A DNA stretch of 64,000 nucleotides. It comes from a virus. The notes beneath the pieces were generated by a model. That model did no database searches. It was not told the origin of the DNA and saw only the letters and a program-made list of their open reading frames with translations. Shown piece by piece: positions 51,884 to 60,180 of this stretch; position 1 is the first letter of the stretch; every line of letters begins with the position of its first letter. The DNA lies in the IMG/VR virus record IMGVR_UViG_3300033146_000601, positions 1 to 64,000 of that record; one strand, written 5' to 3'. Both the position numbers and the translations under genes were made by a program.

Positions 51884-53974
51884 TTAAAAATTATTATTAA
51901 TATATTCTTCTCCAGCAACTTGTGATAATTTCAAAACTAGTCGTCCAGTCAATGTAGTACTTGCAGCACATAATCTATTACTATAAATGAAACTCGATAA
52001 TCCACTTAACCCATATGATGAATTAACATTAACTTTACTTGATTTTTGTCGAGAATCATAAAAATTATATTCTGGACTTCCAACTGAATAAGTGTCTCGC
52101 TTAGTTTTATATTGTTTTCTAAATTCTAATTTATTTGTAATAAATTTATTTAATATGCCTGTATATTTTTCGTGTGTATAAAATAATGCACCAGATAAAT
52201 TAAAACTAATATTCTCTTGATCTAAATAATGAGCTAATGAATTTTTTGGAATATTTACTATTCGAATATTCATTTGATTTACATTTTCAACTATATAAAG
52301 ATCATGTTCAATATCTTCATTATTAACAATATATCTATACGCATCAATATGATGGTCTTCTAATGTTTGTATTTCTGTAAATAAATGTAATAATGGCAAC
52401 AATACAGTTTTTAATATAATATATTCATTTAATGTATTCGGTGCCATTATATTTTTCATTGAAGTTTTACTATTTAATAATTGATTTACTAAATAATAAA
52501 ACATATAAAACATATATTGTTTATAATTAGTTTTATTTTGTGGACTAATATAATCTACTTTCTTTTCAATTTTTGAAAATATATTATTTTTAATACTTTG
52601 AGAAAATGTAGCGTTTGTATTTGTAATTGTTATTAAATATTTTAAAAATTTATATGTATTAGATTGTAATACATATCCAAACAAGGAATCAAACGAAATG
52701 TTACACATACTCATACAAGATGGATATAATGCTGTGGCATCACTATCAACAATAATTACATCATCTTCCATTGTTATTATATCATTATATCCATTACTAA
52801 TATAAGCTCCTGGAAATTTAGACATAACAGATCTAAATGTTTTATTATCAATATTAGTAACTGTCCATTTTTTTATACTTTTAGTTTTTGGAGGATCAAT
52901 TTGTTCAATATCAATTTGATTTATTGAATTTTCTAATTCAGCATGAACTCCATATCTCATATATTGTGATAATTCTTGTATTTCATAAGAAAACATTGCT
53001 GAAAATAATGCTGATACTCCACGAATACTATTAGATAATGAACATTTCATATCTCGTCGAAGTGTGTTATGAAAATCAATATGTTTCAATTTGTCATTTA
53101 ATCTAACTGTAAGAATAACATCAATTATATTATATTTAAAATAATTTAATGGATCATTTAAATAAAATGTATCCAAGTTTGAATTGCCAGATCCTTTATA
53201 ATCTAACTTTTTAAGATTAAGTTCAACATTAGATATATAATCTAATGAATAACTAGGTTGTTTTTTTCCATAATTTAATCCACCTTCATCACGAGGACAA
53301 TATAAATGTTTAATATCTAATATTGGATATTCAGGTATATTAATAATAACTTTATTTCCAAACTTACGTAATTTAATTATTCGTAATTTAGACATTGTAT
53401 TTGCTACTTTTTGAGCATCATTTTCATATAATATAAATAACCGATTATAAATATATGGAATATCATATCCATCTGAATAATATCCAGAAATAGTTACTGG
53501 ATCAATTTCATGAATTTTAGACCAACAATTTTCAATTAATAATAATTCATCAGTATAAAACTCAATTTCAATTTGTTCGTTTTCTGGTATATATTTATGT
53601 TCAACTAAATCAATTTTAAATTTATTAATTAATTCTGATATATTAATATCATTTGAAATCAAATGTGAAATTTGAGGTAAAATTAATAAATATGCATAAT
53701 AAGTTTTATTTTTTGAATTATATATTGTTATTGCCGATATTGGTGATATTGCATTAGATGGTAAAAATTGACCTGTATGATTACTAAACACTTCAATATC
53801 AATAAATATTGTTGATATATTTTGATCTGTATTTATAGTATCATGATTATTTTTTTTATAATGTTGAATTGAATAATATTCTGGAACATCAATATCAACA
53901 TTATAAAATTGTGTATAATTTAAATTATTATTTTTTAATTGCATTATAACATCGTCAAATTCTATAGTTTGCAA
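51884..53974 (-). CDS. DNA polymerase family B, N-terminal fragment
   Basis: 696 residues from TTG (53974, AAGGAG before it). TIFIDIEVF is exonuclease motif I, NIIDVILTVRLNDK exonuclease motif III. IIVDSDATALYPSCMSM (polymerase motif A, DxxALYPS) and SKVNVNSSYGLSG (motif B, K-x-x-x-N-S-x-Y-G) follow. It ends soon after motif B, and motif C is in a different gene, 56016-56891. Proofreading exonuclease and part of the polymerase domain are here. Must act with the other piece. Confidence 0.9.
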   Translation of the reverse strand: MQTIEFDDVIMQLKNNNLNYTQFYNVDIDVPEYYSIQHYKKNNHDTINTDQNISTIFIDIEVFSNHTGQFLPSNAISPISAITIYNSKNKTYYAYLLILPQISHLISNDINISELINKFKIDLVEHKYIPENEQIEIEFYTDELLLIENCWSKIHEIDPVTISGYYSDGYDIPYIYNRLFILYENDAQKVANTMSKLRIIKLRKFGNKVIINIPEYPILDIKHLYCPRDEGGLNYGKKQPSYSLDYISNVELNLKKLDYKGSGNSNLDTFYLNDPLNYFKYNIIDVILTVRLNDKLKHIDFHNTLRRDMKCSLSNSIRGVSALFSAMFSYEIQELSQYMRYGVHAELENSINQIDIEQIDPPKTKSIKKWTVTNIDNKTFRSVMSKFPGAYISNGYNDIITMEDDVIIVDSDATALYPSCMSMCNISFDSLFGYVLQSNTYKFLKYLITITNTNATFSQSIKNNIFSKIEKKVDYISPQNKTNYKQYMFYMFYYLVNQLLNSKTSMKNIMAPNTLNEYIILKTVLLPLLHLFTEIQTLEDHHIDAYRYIVNNEDIEHDLYIVENVNQMNIRIVNIPKNSLAHYLDQENISFNLSGALFYTHEKYTGILNKFITNKLEFRKQYKTKRDTYSVGSPEYNFYDSRQKSSKVNVNSSYGLSGLSSFIYSNRLCAASTTLTGRLVLKLSQVAGEEYINNNF

Positions 53975-53992
53975 TTAAGTTTCTCCTTTAAA

Positions 53993-54748
53993 TTAAAATT
54001 TATTAGTTTGTAAAAATTTAGCAACTAATGGTCCAATTTCAGGATTATTAATAAGTTGTACGTGATTATATGGAATTATACGTTTATCTGTTATTTTAGA
54101 ATCGTGCAATCCGAGAGCCGAATCAACTGTTACTAATCCATCATTTGGTTCTTCTCCAGTAATTAAATCTTTTCGAATATTATACACTCTATCACTTAAA
54201 TTTTCTTTTGAATATGGTTTATTTCCTGCAATAAGTCCCACATTATATTTTTTATTTTTTGGTATTTGAGTAATGCAATGATTAAAAATATCATCACTTT
54301 CTCGAACAGCAAACGATATCACGCCTTCAATCCCATTTTTCATAGTATCTATTATTTGTTGAGGGGCTTTTTTCCAAGGAGTCCCAATAGTAACAAAATT
54401 TCCCATATTTTCAAATTCATAACTTCCTTGAATTAACCTACATAATAATCCACCAAATGAATGTCCTACCAAATGTACTTTTGAATAGCGATTTTCATAT
54501 TTCATAGCTGATTGAACTTGTTCTCGAAGTTCTGATTTTAGATTATTAAATGATCCAATTGTTGCAGAAACATCAAAATTAAAAGTTGCAAAATTTTGAT
54601 TTATTAGTTGATTTTCTAATGGTCTCATATACTTTGCTGCACTAGTAAATCCATGAACAATTAAAATTAATTCATCTGCTTTTTTATTCTTAATACTCGG
54701 AATATAAAACATTGACCCTAAACTTTTTTCTTGAATAAGTGAATACAT
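53993..54748 (-). CDS. Alpha/beta hydrolase (lipase/esterase)
   Basis: 251 residues. LILIVHGFTSAAKYM is the oxyanion region, VHLVGHSFGGLLCRLI the GxSxG nucleophile. TVDSALG and PYNHVQLINNPEI give the Asp and His. Resembles bacterial lipase-like hydrolases. Between the two DNA polymerase fragments, it may be a moron gene. Substrate unknown. Confidence 0.75.
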   Translation of the reverse strand: MYSLIQEKSLGSMFYIPSIKNKKADELILIVHGFTSAAKYMRPLENQLINQNFATFNFDVSATIGSFNNLKSELREQVQSAMKYENRYSKVHLVGHSFGGLLCRLIQGSYEFENMGNFVTIGTPWKKAPQQIIDTMKNGIEGVISFAVRESDDIFNHCITQIPKNKKYNVGLIAGNKPYSKENLSDRVYNIRKDLITGEEPNDGLVTVDSALGLHDSKITDKRIIPYNHVQLINNPEIGPLVAKFLQTNKF

Positions 54749-54790
54749 ATTACCCCCAATTTCTTAATAAAATTATTTCCTAATAAATTT

Positions 54791-54798
54791 ATTTCTAT
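54791..54798 (-). promoter_or_regulatory. Candidate promoter, AAATTTCAT subtype
   Basis: - strand TTTAAATTTCATATTTTATA then TAGAAAT. It is 43 nt upstream of the hydrolase gene. Confidence 0.5.
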
Positions 54799-54824
54799 AT
54801 AAAATATGAAATTTAAAATATAAT

Positions 54825-55010
54825 TTATTTATTGACTTGATTAATATATTGTTTTATTGCTATTTTAATCTGGTCCTCTGTAAATAATGCATTGTGCACT
54901 TTTCCTTGTTTAGTTCTAATTAAACAAGGAAAATAATATTTAGCTAATTTAATATGGCTTCCAATTGGCAATATACTATTTGCCAAATATATTATTGATT
55001 TAATATCCAT
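54825..55010 (-). CDS. Hypothetical small protein
   Basis: 61 residues, MDIKSIIYLANSILPIG..., basic, one Cys, with AAGGAAATTTT before ATG. No family. Confidence 0.5.
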   Translation of the reverse strand: MDIKSIIYLANSILPIGSHIKLAKYYFPCLIRTKQGKVHNALFTEDQIKIAIKQYINQVNK

Positions 55011-55066
55011 AAAATTTCCTTAAAATATGAATTTTAATAATTCTTCTTGACTTATAAATTATTACA

Positions 55067-55486
55067 TTACATATACATTTTATCAACAACATTTTCTTGA
55101 TTTTCCCAAGGAAAAACAATCCAATTATCATTTGCACTTTCTAACACATAAATATCAGGATTGATAATTCTTCGAGGTTTAACAAATAAAGTTGCAATGA
55201 CACAATCCATTTTTTTAAATTTTTGTAATGTTCCACCACTATCTACTAAATCATCAACTAATAATGTATAATTTAATCTCATTTCTGGAACAGACTCAAT
55301 GTCATGTATATATTTAATATTTAACATATGAGATAAATGAATTGCTATTGGTAATCCTCCTCTAGGAAGTCCACAAACATATCGGATGGATATATTATTG
55401 TCTACCACATATGTTTTTATAGACTTTGATAAGGTATCCATATATGATACAAAATCTTTATATGAAACTTTAATAATATTAACCAT
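55067..55486 (-). CDS. Phosphoribosyltransferase-like protein
   Basis: 139 residues from the ATG at 55486 (AGGTGAATAT before it; a GTG nine bases upstream is less likely). VCGLPRGGLPIAIHLSHML and LLVDDLVDSGGTLQKF (the PRPP-binding DD-DSGGT loop) are typical. Short for a purine PRTase. Could act in nucleotide salvage or as a regulator. Confidence 0.75.
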   Translation of the reverse strand: MVNIIKVSYKDFVSYMDTLSKSIKTYVVDNNISIRYVCGLPRGGLPIAIHLSHMLNIKYIHDIESVPEMRLNYTLLVDDLVDSGGTLQKFKKMDCVIATLFVKPRRIINPDIYVLESANDNWIVFPWENQENVVDKMYM

Positions 55487-55498
55487 TATATTCACCTT

Positions 55499-55693
55499 TT
55501 AAAAATTTATTATATCTTCACAACACATTCGATCACACTCATAAACATCCATCCCCATATTATAATAATTTTCTCCTAATATAGTTGTGATCATTGATTG
55601 AAAATGTTTTCGTAAACTATTATATTGTAAAATAGATATTCGATTATTTTCATAAAAATCTTTATAAAATTGAAAAGTTTTTTCGTCTTCCAT
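55499..55693 (-). CDS. Hypothetical small protein
   Basis: 64 residues, acidic, ending CDRMCCEDIINF with three Cys close together, maybe metal-binding. SD AGGAGATAGTT overlaps the end of the previous micro-ORF. No family. Confidence 0.5.
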   Translation of the reverse strand: MEDEKTFQFYKDFYENNRISILQYNSLRKHFQSMITTILGENYYNMGMDVYECDRMCCEDIINF

Positions 55694-55695
55694 AA

Positions 55696-55767
55696 CTATC
55701 TCCTAAAAAAATTAATATTTAATTGTATAAAACCCAAGATTCCTCTTCTATATTTAAATGCCATCAT
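55696..55767 (-). CDS. Very small ORF
   Basis: 23 residues, MMAFKYRRGILGFIQLNINF, then FRR. GGAGAATTTT precedes the start, and its last codons contain the SD of the next gene, so translation is coupled. Preceded by the second copy of the hairpin leader. Confidence 0.4.
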   Translation of the reverse strand: MMAFKYRRGILGFIQLNINFFRR

Positions 55768-55818
55768 AAAAATTCTCCTATCTACGAGAACCCCCAAACT
55801 TCAGTTTGGGGAGTTCCG
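55768..55818 (-). promoter_or_regulatory. Duplicated hairpin leader, copy 2
   Basis: - strand CTCCCCAAACTGAAGTTTGG then GGG, TTCTCGTAGATAGGAGAA, ATG. Near-identical to the leader of dut at 21036-21083, with a longer perfect stem. Confidence 0.5.
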
Positions 55819-55831
55819 TATTTTAGATTTA

Positions 55832-56005
55832 TTATTCCTCCTCTGACAAAATATCAACCCATTGACCATCACAAAATTGAGTCGGTTTAAATGGATCAGT
55901 AATATTAATAATATCTATTACTCCATCAATACAATTTAATTTATATTCCTCATTAATAGTTTTTATTTTTTGAATTGTCATATCTTCAAAAATAATTAAA
56001 TACAT
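55832..56005 (-). CDS. Hypothetical small acidic protein
   Basis: 57 residues, MYLIIFEDMTIQKIKTINEE..., ending SEEE, with AGGAGATTTAAA before ATG. Beta-rich. No family. Confidence 0.55.
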   Translation of the reverse strand: MYLIIFEDMTIQKIKTINEEYKLNCIDGVIDIINITDPFKPTQFCDGQWVDILSEEE

Positions 56006-56015
56006 TTTAAATCTC

Positions 56016-56891
56016 CTATTTTTTATATTTTTGTTTAACTAAATCAACAATTCTTCGACAAGTAGTTGTGTATATTTTTTTTGACCATTGTTCTTCATCA
56101 TTAATCTTAATATTATGAACTTTAAATTTTTCTTTCAATAATAAATTATCATAAACAAACGGAACAACTATCGTTTTGCATTTTAAAAAATGAAGTTTCT
56201 TTAAAATTTGACTTTGAGAAAAATCGCAATAAATTTGTTTACCTGCACTTCCAGGAGCAAATATTTCGTCATTCATTATATAATTATATAATTTCATAGA
56301 TTCAATAATTTGTGGATTTTTCCCAAATTTAACATTATTGGATATATTCATAAAATCAAAAGACTTTATATCTTTTAAAAATTGATTGTGTGATTCCGTA
56401 ATAGCTTTACTAATCATATTAAATTTATTAATTGATGGTATTTCATTATTTAAAATAATATCTTCTATCATAATTTTTAATAATTTTTTAGTTAATTGCG
56501 GAGCATCAGCTTTCACAATTTGGATTCCAGTGTGATTTACTTTTGGTATTTCTAAAACATTACCTTCTTTAACAACAAGTTTATAACTATATTGTTTTTT
56601 TACATCTAAAAACATTATATCACTCATTAATAACTCTGTTTTAAAAAAAATCTTATTATGTTCTTTTTTTATATTACATCTCGGAAGCAAAATATCATCA
56701 ATATGTTTGACTAAATTATCATTAATATTTTGTGAATGGTGAATAGCAATTTCCCAAAGATCTTTTACATTTTTTTCCTTAGGAGATTTAACGGGAAACT
56801 TAAGAAAAATACTATCTGTATCAGAATATAATATATGTTTTAATACTCTATATCCCTCATTTTCTTTATAAAAATCTTTTTTTAATTCCAT
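56016..56891 (-). CDS. DNA polymerase family B, C-terminal fragment (palm motif C, thumb)
   Basis: 291 residues. HILYSDTDSIFLKFP is motif C with both catalytic Asp. FKTELLMSDIMFLDVKKQYS then YKLV matches the KKRY-type K motif, followed by thumb-like helices. It begins just where the 696-residue fragment stops, so the two genes together make one polymerase. In transcription order this fragment comes first, and at least six genes lie between them. Confidence 0.88.
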   Translation of the reverse strand: MELKKDFYKENEGYRVLKHILYSDTDSIFLKFPVKSPKEKNVKDLWEIAIHHSQNINDNLVKHIDDILLPRCNIKKEHNKIFFKTELLMSDIMFLDVKKQYSYKLVVKEGNVLEIPKVNHTGIQIVKADAPQLTKKLLKIMIEDIILNNEIPSINKFNMISKAITESHNQFLKDIKSFDFMNISNNVKFGKNPQIIESMKLYNYIMNDEIFAPGSAGKQIYCDFSQSQILKKLHFLKCKTIVVPFVYDNLLLKEKFKVHNIKINDEEQWSKKIYTTTCRRIVDLVKQKYKK

Positions 56892-56929
56892 AAATTAATC
56901 CATTTTTTGAATTTTATCAATGAACGAAA

Positions 56930-56954
56930 ACCACTAGGTCTTTAGCCTAGTGGT
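56930..56954 (-). terminator. Terminator-like hairpin
   Basis: 9-bp stem ACCACTAGG / CCTAGTGGT with a 7-nt loop, between the gene ending at 57008 and the polymerase fragment. Confidence 0.65.
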
Positions 56955-57007
56955 CAACCATTCACCATATTACTAATCCACAATTACTTACAAGTTTTTG
57001 ACAATGT

Positions 57008-57147
57008 TTAATAATTATTTATTTTTAACCATTTATGAAACTCTTTAGCAGTATAAACACATTTTTTAAGTTTACACTGACATTCATTATTATTAAAGTA
57101 AGAACAGTCTATGGCTACACAAAATTCGTATTTTTATAAGTTGACAT
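57008..57147 (-). CDS. Cysteine-rich small protein requiring a frameshift
   Basis: ATG at 57147 with AGGAGAATTAA, frame stops after 10 codons. Reading one base back at the TTTT run (57116-57119) enters a frame giving a coherent Cys-rich chain: FCVAIDCSYFNNNECQC, KKCVYTAKEFHKWLK, to TAA at 57008. Total length 140 nt, one short of a multiple of three. Similar small CPY-C-ECVYTAKEFH proteins occur in phages. Could be a real slip site, mutation or sequencing error. Confidence 0.5.
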
Positions 57148-57156
57148 TTAATTCTC

Positions 57157-58827
57157 CTAAGGCACAAACGATTCTACTATAATTTGTGGATTAATTCTCC
57201 CATTATATTCATTAATTCCTATACGATAAATACAATTAACAACATCATTTTTATGTATTGGCATTTGATCGTTTGGCGATTCAATAGCAAAAAATTTCAT
57301 TGCTCGTGTACCGTTTAAAGTCATCATTAAATGAACAGGATTTTCTTTTCCTACCATTTTACAAAATGAAACATTCATAGAATCATAAAAAATAGGTTTT
57401 GGAAAATCTTTTCCAAATGGCTTTAATGATTCATATTGTTTAATTAATGATAATGATATTCTTTTCTTATTTAAGGATTTATCAATATATATTGCATCTG
57501 GTAATTCAATAGTGTATTTTATAGAAATTTCCATAAAAACTTTTCTAAATAATTCAAAATTTTCAATATTCATCGACAATCCAATTGCCGCCGCATGCCC
57601 TCCAAATGAAAGTAATATTTCAGGATAGAGTTTATCGATTTCAATTAAAGTATTTATTATATTTAATGAATTACCACCTCTACCAGATGCGTGCAATATT
57701 CCATTTTCATCTGGACCAGAAAAAATAATAGTAGGTTTATTAAATTTTTCAGTTAATTTTGAAGCAACTATTCCTTGAACCCCAGAATGAAATGTTTTAT
57801 CATAAACAATAATGCTATTTTCAAAATCATAATGCTGTGTATTAGCAATAGTTGTCATTTCTTGTTCAATTTGTTTTCGGATATTATTATATTCAATTAA
57901 TTTCTTATAATATTTTTCAGCTTCTTTTAAATCTATAGCCAATAAAAACATAACACTATCATATGGGATTCCAGCTATTCTGGAACTTGCATTAACAAGT
58001 GGTCCAATTTGAAAAGCTAATGTTTCTTCATCAATAATATTATCAGATATAATTCGCCAACAACATTTGTTTTTTGTATTAATCTCTTCTAACCCAAATT
58101 TAACAAATGTTCGATTAATAGGAGATAGCATTGAGACCACATCAGCCACAGTTCCTAATGCAACATAATCTAATAATTTATAAATATTATTATGTGGAAT
58201 GTCACAAATATTATTTAATTCTAACATAATTAACCAAGCAACACCACATCCTGCTATTCTCGAATCATATCCACATCCCTTTTGATGAGGATTTACAATA
58301 GTATATGCATTTGGATAAATTTCAGGCATAACATGATGGTCAGTAATTATAACATCAATATTTTTACTTGTTAAATATTCAATTTCTTTATGTTCAGAAC
58401 TACCAACATCAGCAGTAATAATTAATGACGGATTAATGTCAATAATTTGCTGAACTAATTTATCATTTAATCCATAACCATCCATTTTACGATTCCCAAC
58501 TAATGCTCTAATTTTAGTTGTTGAGACACCAAATATTTGAGTTAATGCAGAATATAATACACATAAACTAGTGCATCCATCGGCATCATAATCGGTAAAT
58601 ATTAAAATATTTTCATCATTTTCAATAGATTGTTTTATACGTTCGGCTGCATAAGTACAATTTTTCATTAAATTTGGATTTGGAATATTTGACAATTTAA
58701 GATTAACAAATATATCATCATATTTAGTTATTCGACTTGCTAACAATTCTGAAACTTCTTCAGAGTTATTATTAGAAATACTATCTTCATATACCTTGTT
58801 ATTGATTGGCCTAAATAAAATATTCAT
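57157..58827 (-). CDS. recJ: RecJ-like single-strand exonuclease
   Basis: 556 residues. ILIFTDYDADGCTSLCVLY (DHH motif I), ADVGSSEHKE (II), VIITDHHVMPE (III) and GTVADVVSM (IV). The C-terminal part has ASGRGGNSLNI and LSFGGHAAAIGLSM (DHHA1) and an OB-like tail. A 5'-3' ssDNA exonuclease. Sequence order matches cellular RecJ at near-normal length. SD AGGAAACTTT. Confidence 0.9.
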   Translation of the reverse strand: MNILFRPINNKVYEDSISNNNSEEVSELLASRITKYDDIFVNLKLSNIPNPNLMKNCTYAAERIKQSIENDENILIFTDYDADGCTSLCVLYSALTQIFGVSTTKIRALVGNRKMDGYGLNDKLVQQIIDINPSLIITADVGSSEHKEIEYLTSKNIDVIITDHHVMPEIYPNAYTIVNPHQKGCGYDSRIAGCGVAWLIMLELNNICDIPHNNIYKLLDYVALGTVADVVSMLSPINRTFVKFGLEEINTKNKCCWRIISDNIIDEETLAFQIGPLVNASSRIAGIPYDSVMFLLAIDLKEAEKYYKKLIEYNNIRKQIEQEMTTIANTQHYDFENSIIVYDKTFHSGVQGIVASKLTEKFNKPTIIFSGPDENGILHASGRGGNSLNIINTLIEIDKLYPEILLSFGGHAAAIGLSMNIENFELFRKVFMEISIKYTIELPDAIYIDKSLNKKRISLSLIKQYESLKPFGKDFPKPIFYDSMNVSFCKMVGKENPVHLMMTLNGTRAMKFFAIESPNDQMPIHKNDVVNCIYRIGINEYNGRINPQIIVESFVP

Positions 58828-58835
58828 AAAGTTTC

Positions 58836-60173
58836 CTAGTTAACTAAAAAATTATCATTTAAATGTTCATTATATTCTTTATGTATAATATTGCCAATTC
58901 GTTTAATATCTGGTAAAAACATATCAATAAAATTTTCATCAAATAATGAAACAACTATTGCTTCAGATTTATTTTCATATTTTCTCAAAATTCGACCAGT
59001 ACATTGTATAAATGATTTTTGACCAGATAAAGGAGATCCAAATATTAATGCATCTAATCTAGGAATATCTAATCCAGCTCCAGCAAATTTATAAGTTGCA
59101 ATAATAACATTTGATGTTTCTCCTATTTCAGTACTTTTGCTATATAATAATTCATTATCAATATTATGATAAGTTAATTGATCAGATATTAATTGTACTT
59201 GATCGACTGTCATACAAATAATTAATATATTTTTATTCATATTTCTTAATTTTATAACAGTTGATATTAAACAATCGAAATATTTTTGAGATTTAACAAT
59301 ATTTTTATTATACATTGCTCGTTGTTTAACAAAATCAGATACTTTTTCAATATATTTATAATTTTTTAATTCAGAATTAAAAAATTGTATATAAAATTTA
59401 GGTATTATTTCATATTGTTTACTTGAAAATATAATATCACCAATTGTATTATGCATTAATATTTTTTGATAATTATGATGAAATGGAGTTGCACTCAATC
59501 CAATTACATTTTTAGTTCTAAATAATAAACTAATTTTTGAATTTAATTGTGCTGCTGAGCTAGCATGAACTTCATCAAATATAACTAATCCAAATTTTGC
59601 CGTATCAACTTCATTAAAAATTTTAATAATATTATCTTTCATTTTTGACCCTAATGTTTGGGACATACATAACACTATTTTTTTATTTTTATGAGATATA
59701 ATATTTTGCGAAAACAATCCAATATCAGATTCACATAATTTAGTAAACTTTAAAATAGATTCAATCCATTGTTTTAATAATTTTTTATTATTCACAATAA
59801 TTGCAGTTTTATATCCTAATTTAGAAGCTAAATATATAGCCAATACAGTTTTTCCAACACCAGTTGGAAGTTTTAAAATCCCATTAACATACCCTTGTTC
59901 ATTTAATATATTATTAAATACATTAAATGCTTTTTGTTGTTCCGGTCTAAGTTTTACTGAATGGTTAAATTTTATTTCAACTTTTTTTGGAGTTATTTGT
60001 TTTTTACCTTCCCATTCAATTAAATGAATAGAAGAATATTTTTTAGCAAATAATCTTGGTAAAAACGTAATAGTATTTGTTTTAAGTAATTCATACATTT
60101 CCCAATGTTCACTCAATTCATCATGATTTGCGATAAAATTAGAAATATTTTTATTTTCAATATATGTCCACAT
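58836..60173 (-). CDS. UvsW-like superfamily 2 helicase
   Basis: 445 residues. LKLPTGVGKTVLAIYLAS (I), VIFDEVHASSAAQLNS (II), IGLSATPFHH (III), VIIATYKFAGAGLDIPRL (V) and FIQCTGRILRKYE (VI). N-terminal 90 residues precede motif I, as in UvsW. Acts on recombination junctions or stalled forks in that family. ATG follows AAGGATAGTTTTTAC. Confidence 0.85.
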   Translation of the reverse strand: MWTYIENKNISNFIANHDELSEHWEMYELLKTNTITFLPRLFAKKYSSIHLIEWEGKKQITPKKVEIKFNHSVKLRPEQQKAFNVFNNILNEQGYVNGILKLPTGVGKTVLAIYLASKLGYKTAIIVNNKKLLKQWIESILKFTKLCESDIGLFSQNIISHKNKKIVLCMSQTLGSKMKDNIIKIFNEVDTAKFGLVIFDEVHASSAAQLNSKISLLFRTKNVIGLSATPFHHNYQKILMHNTIGDIIFSSKQYEIIPKFYIQFFNSELKNYKYIEKVSDFVKQRAMYNKNIVKSQKYFDCLISTVIKLRNMNKNILIICMTVDQVQLISDQLTYHNIDNELLYSKSTEIGETSNVIIATYKFAGAGLDIPRLDALIFGSPLSGQKSFIQCTGRILRKYENKSEAIVVSLFDENFIDMFLPDIKRIGNIIHKEYNEHLNDNFLVN

Positions 60174-60180
60174 GTAAAAA

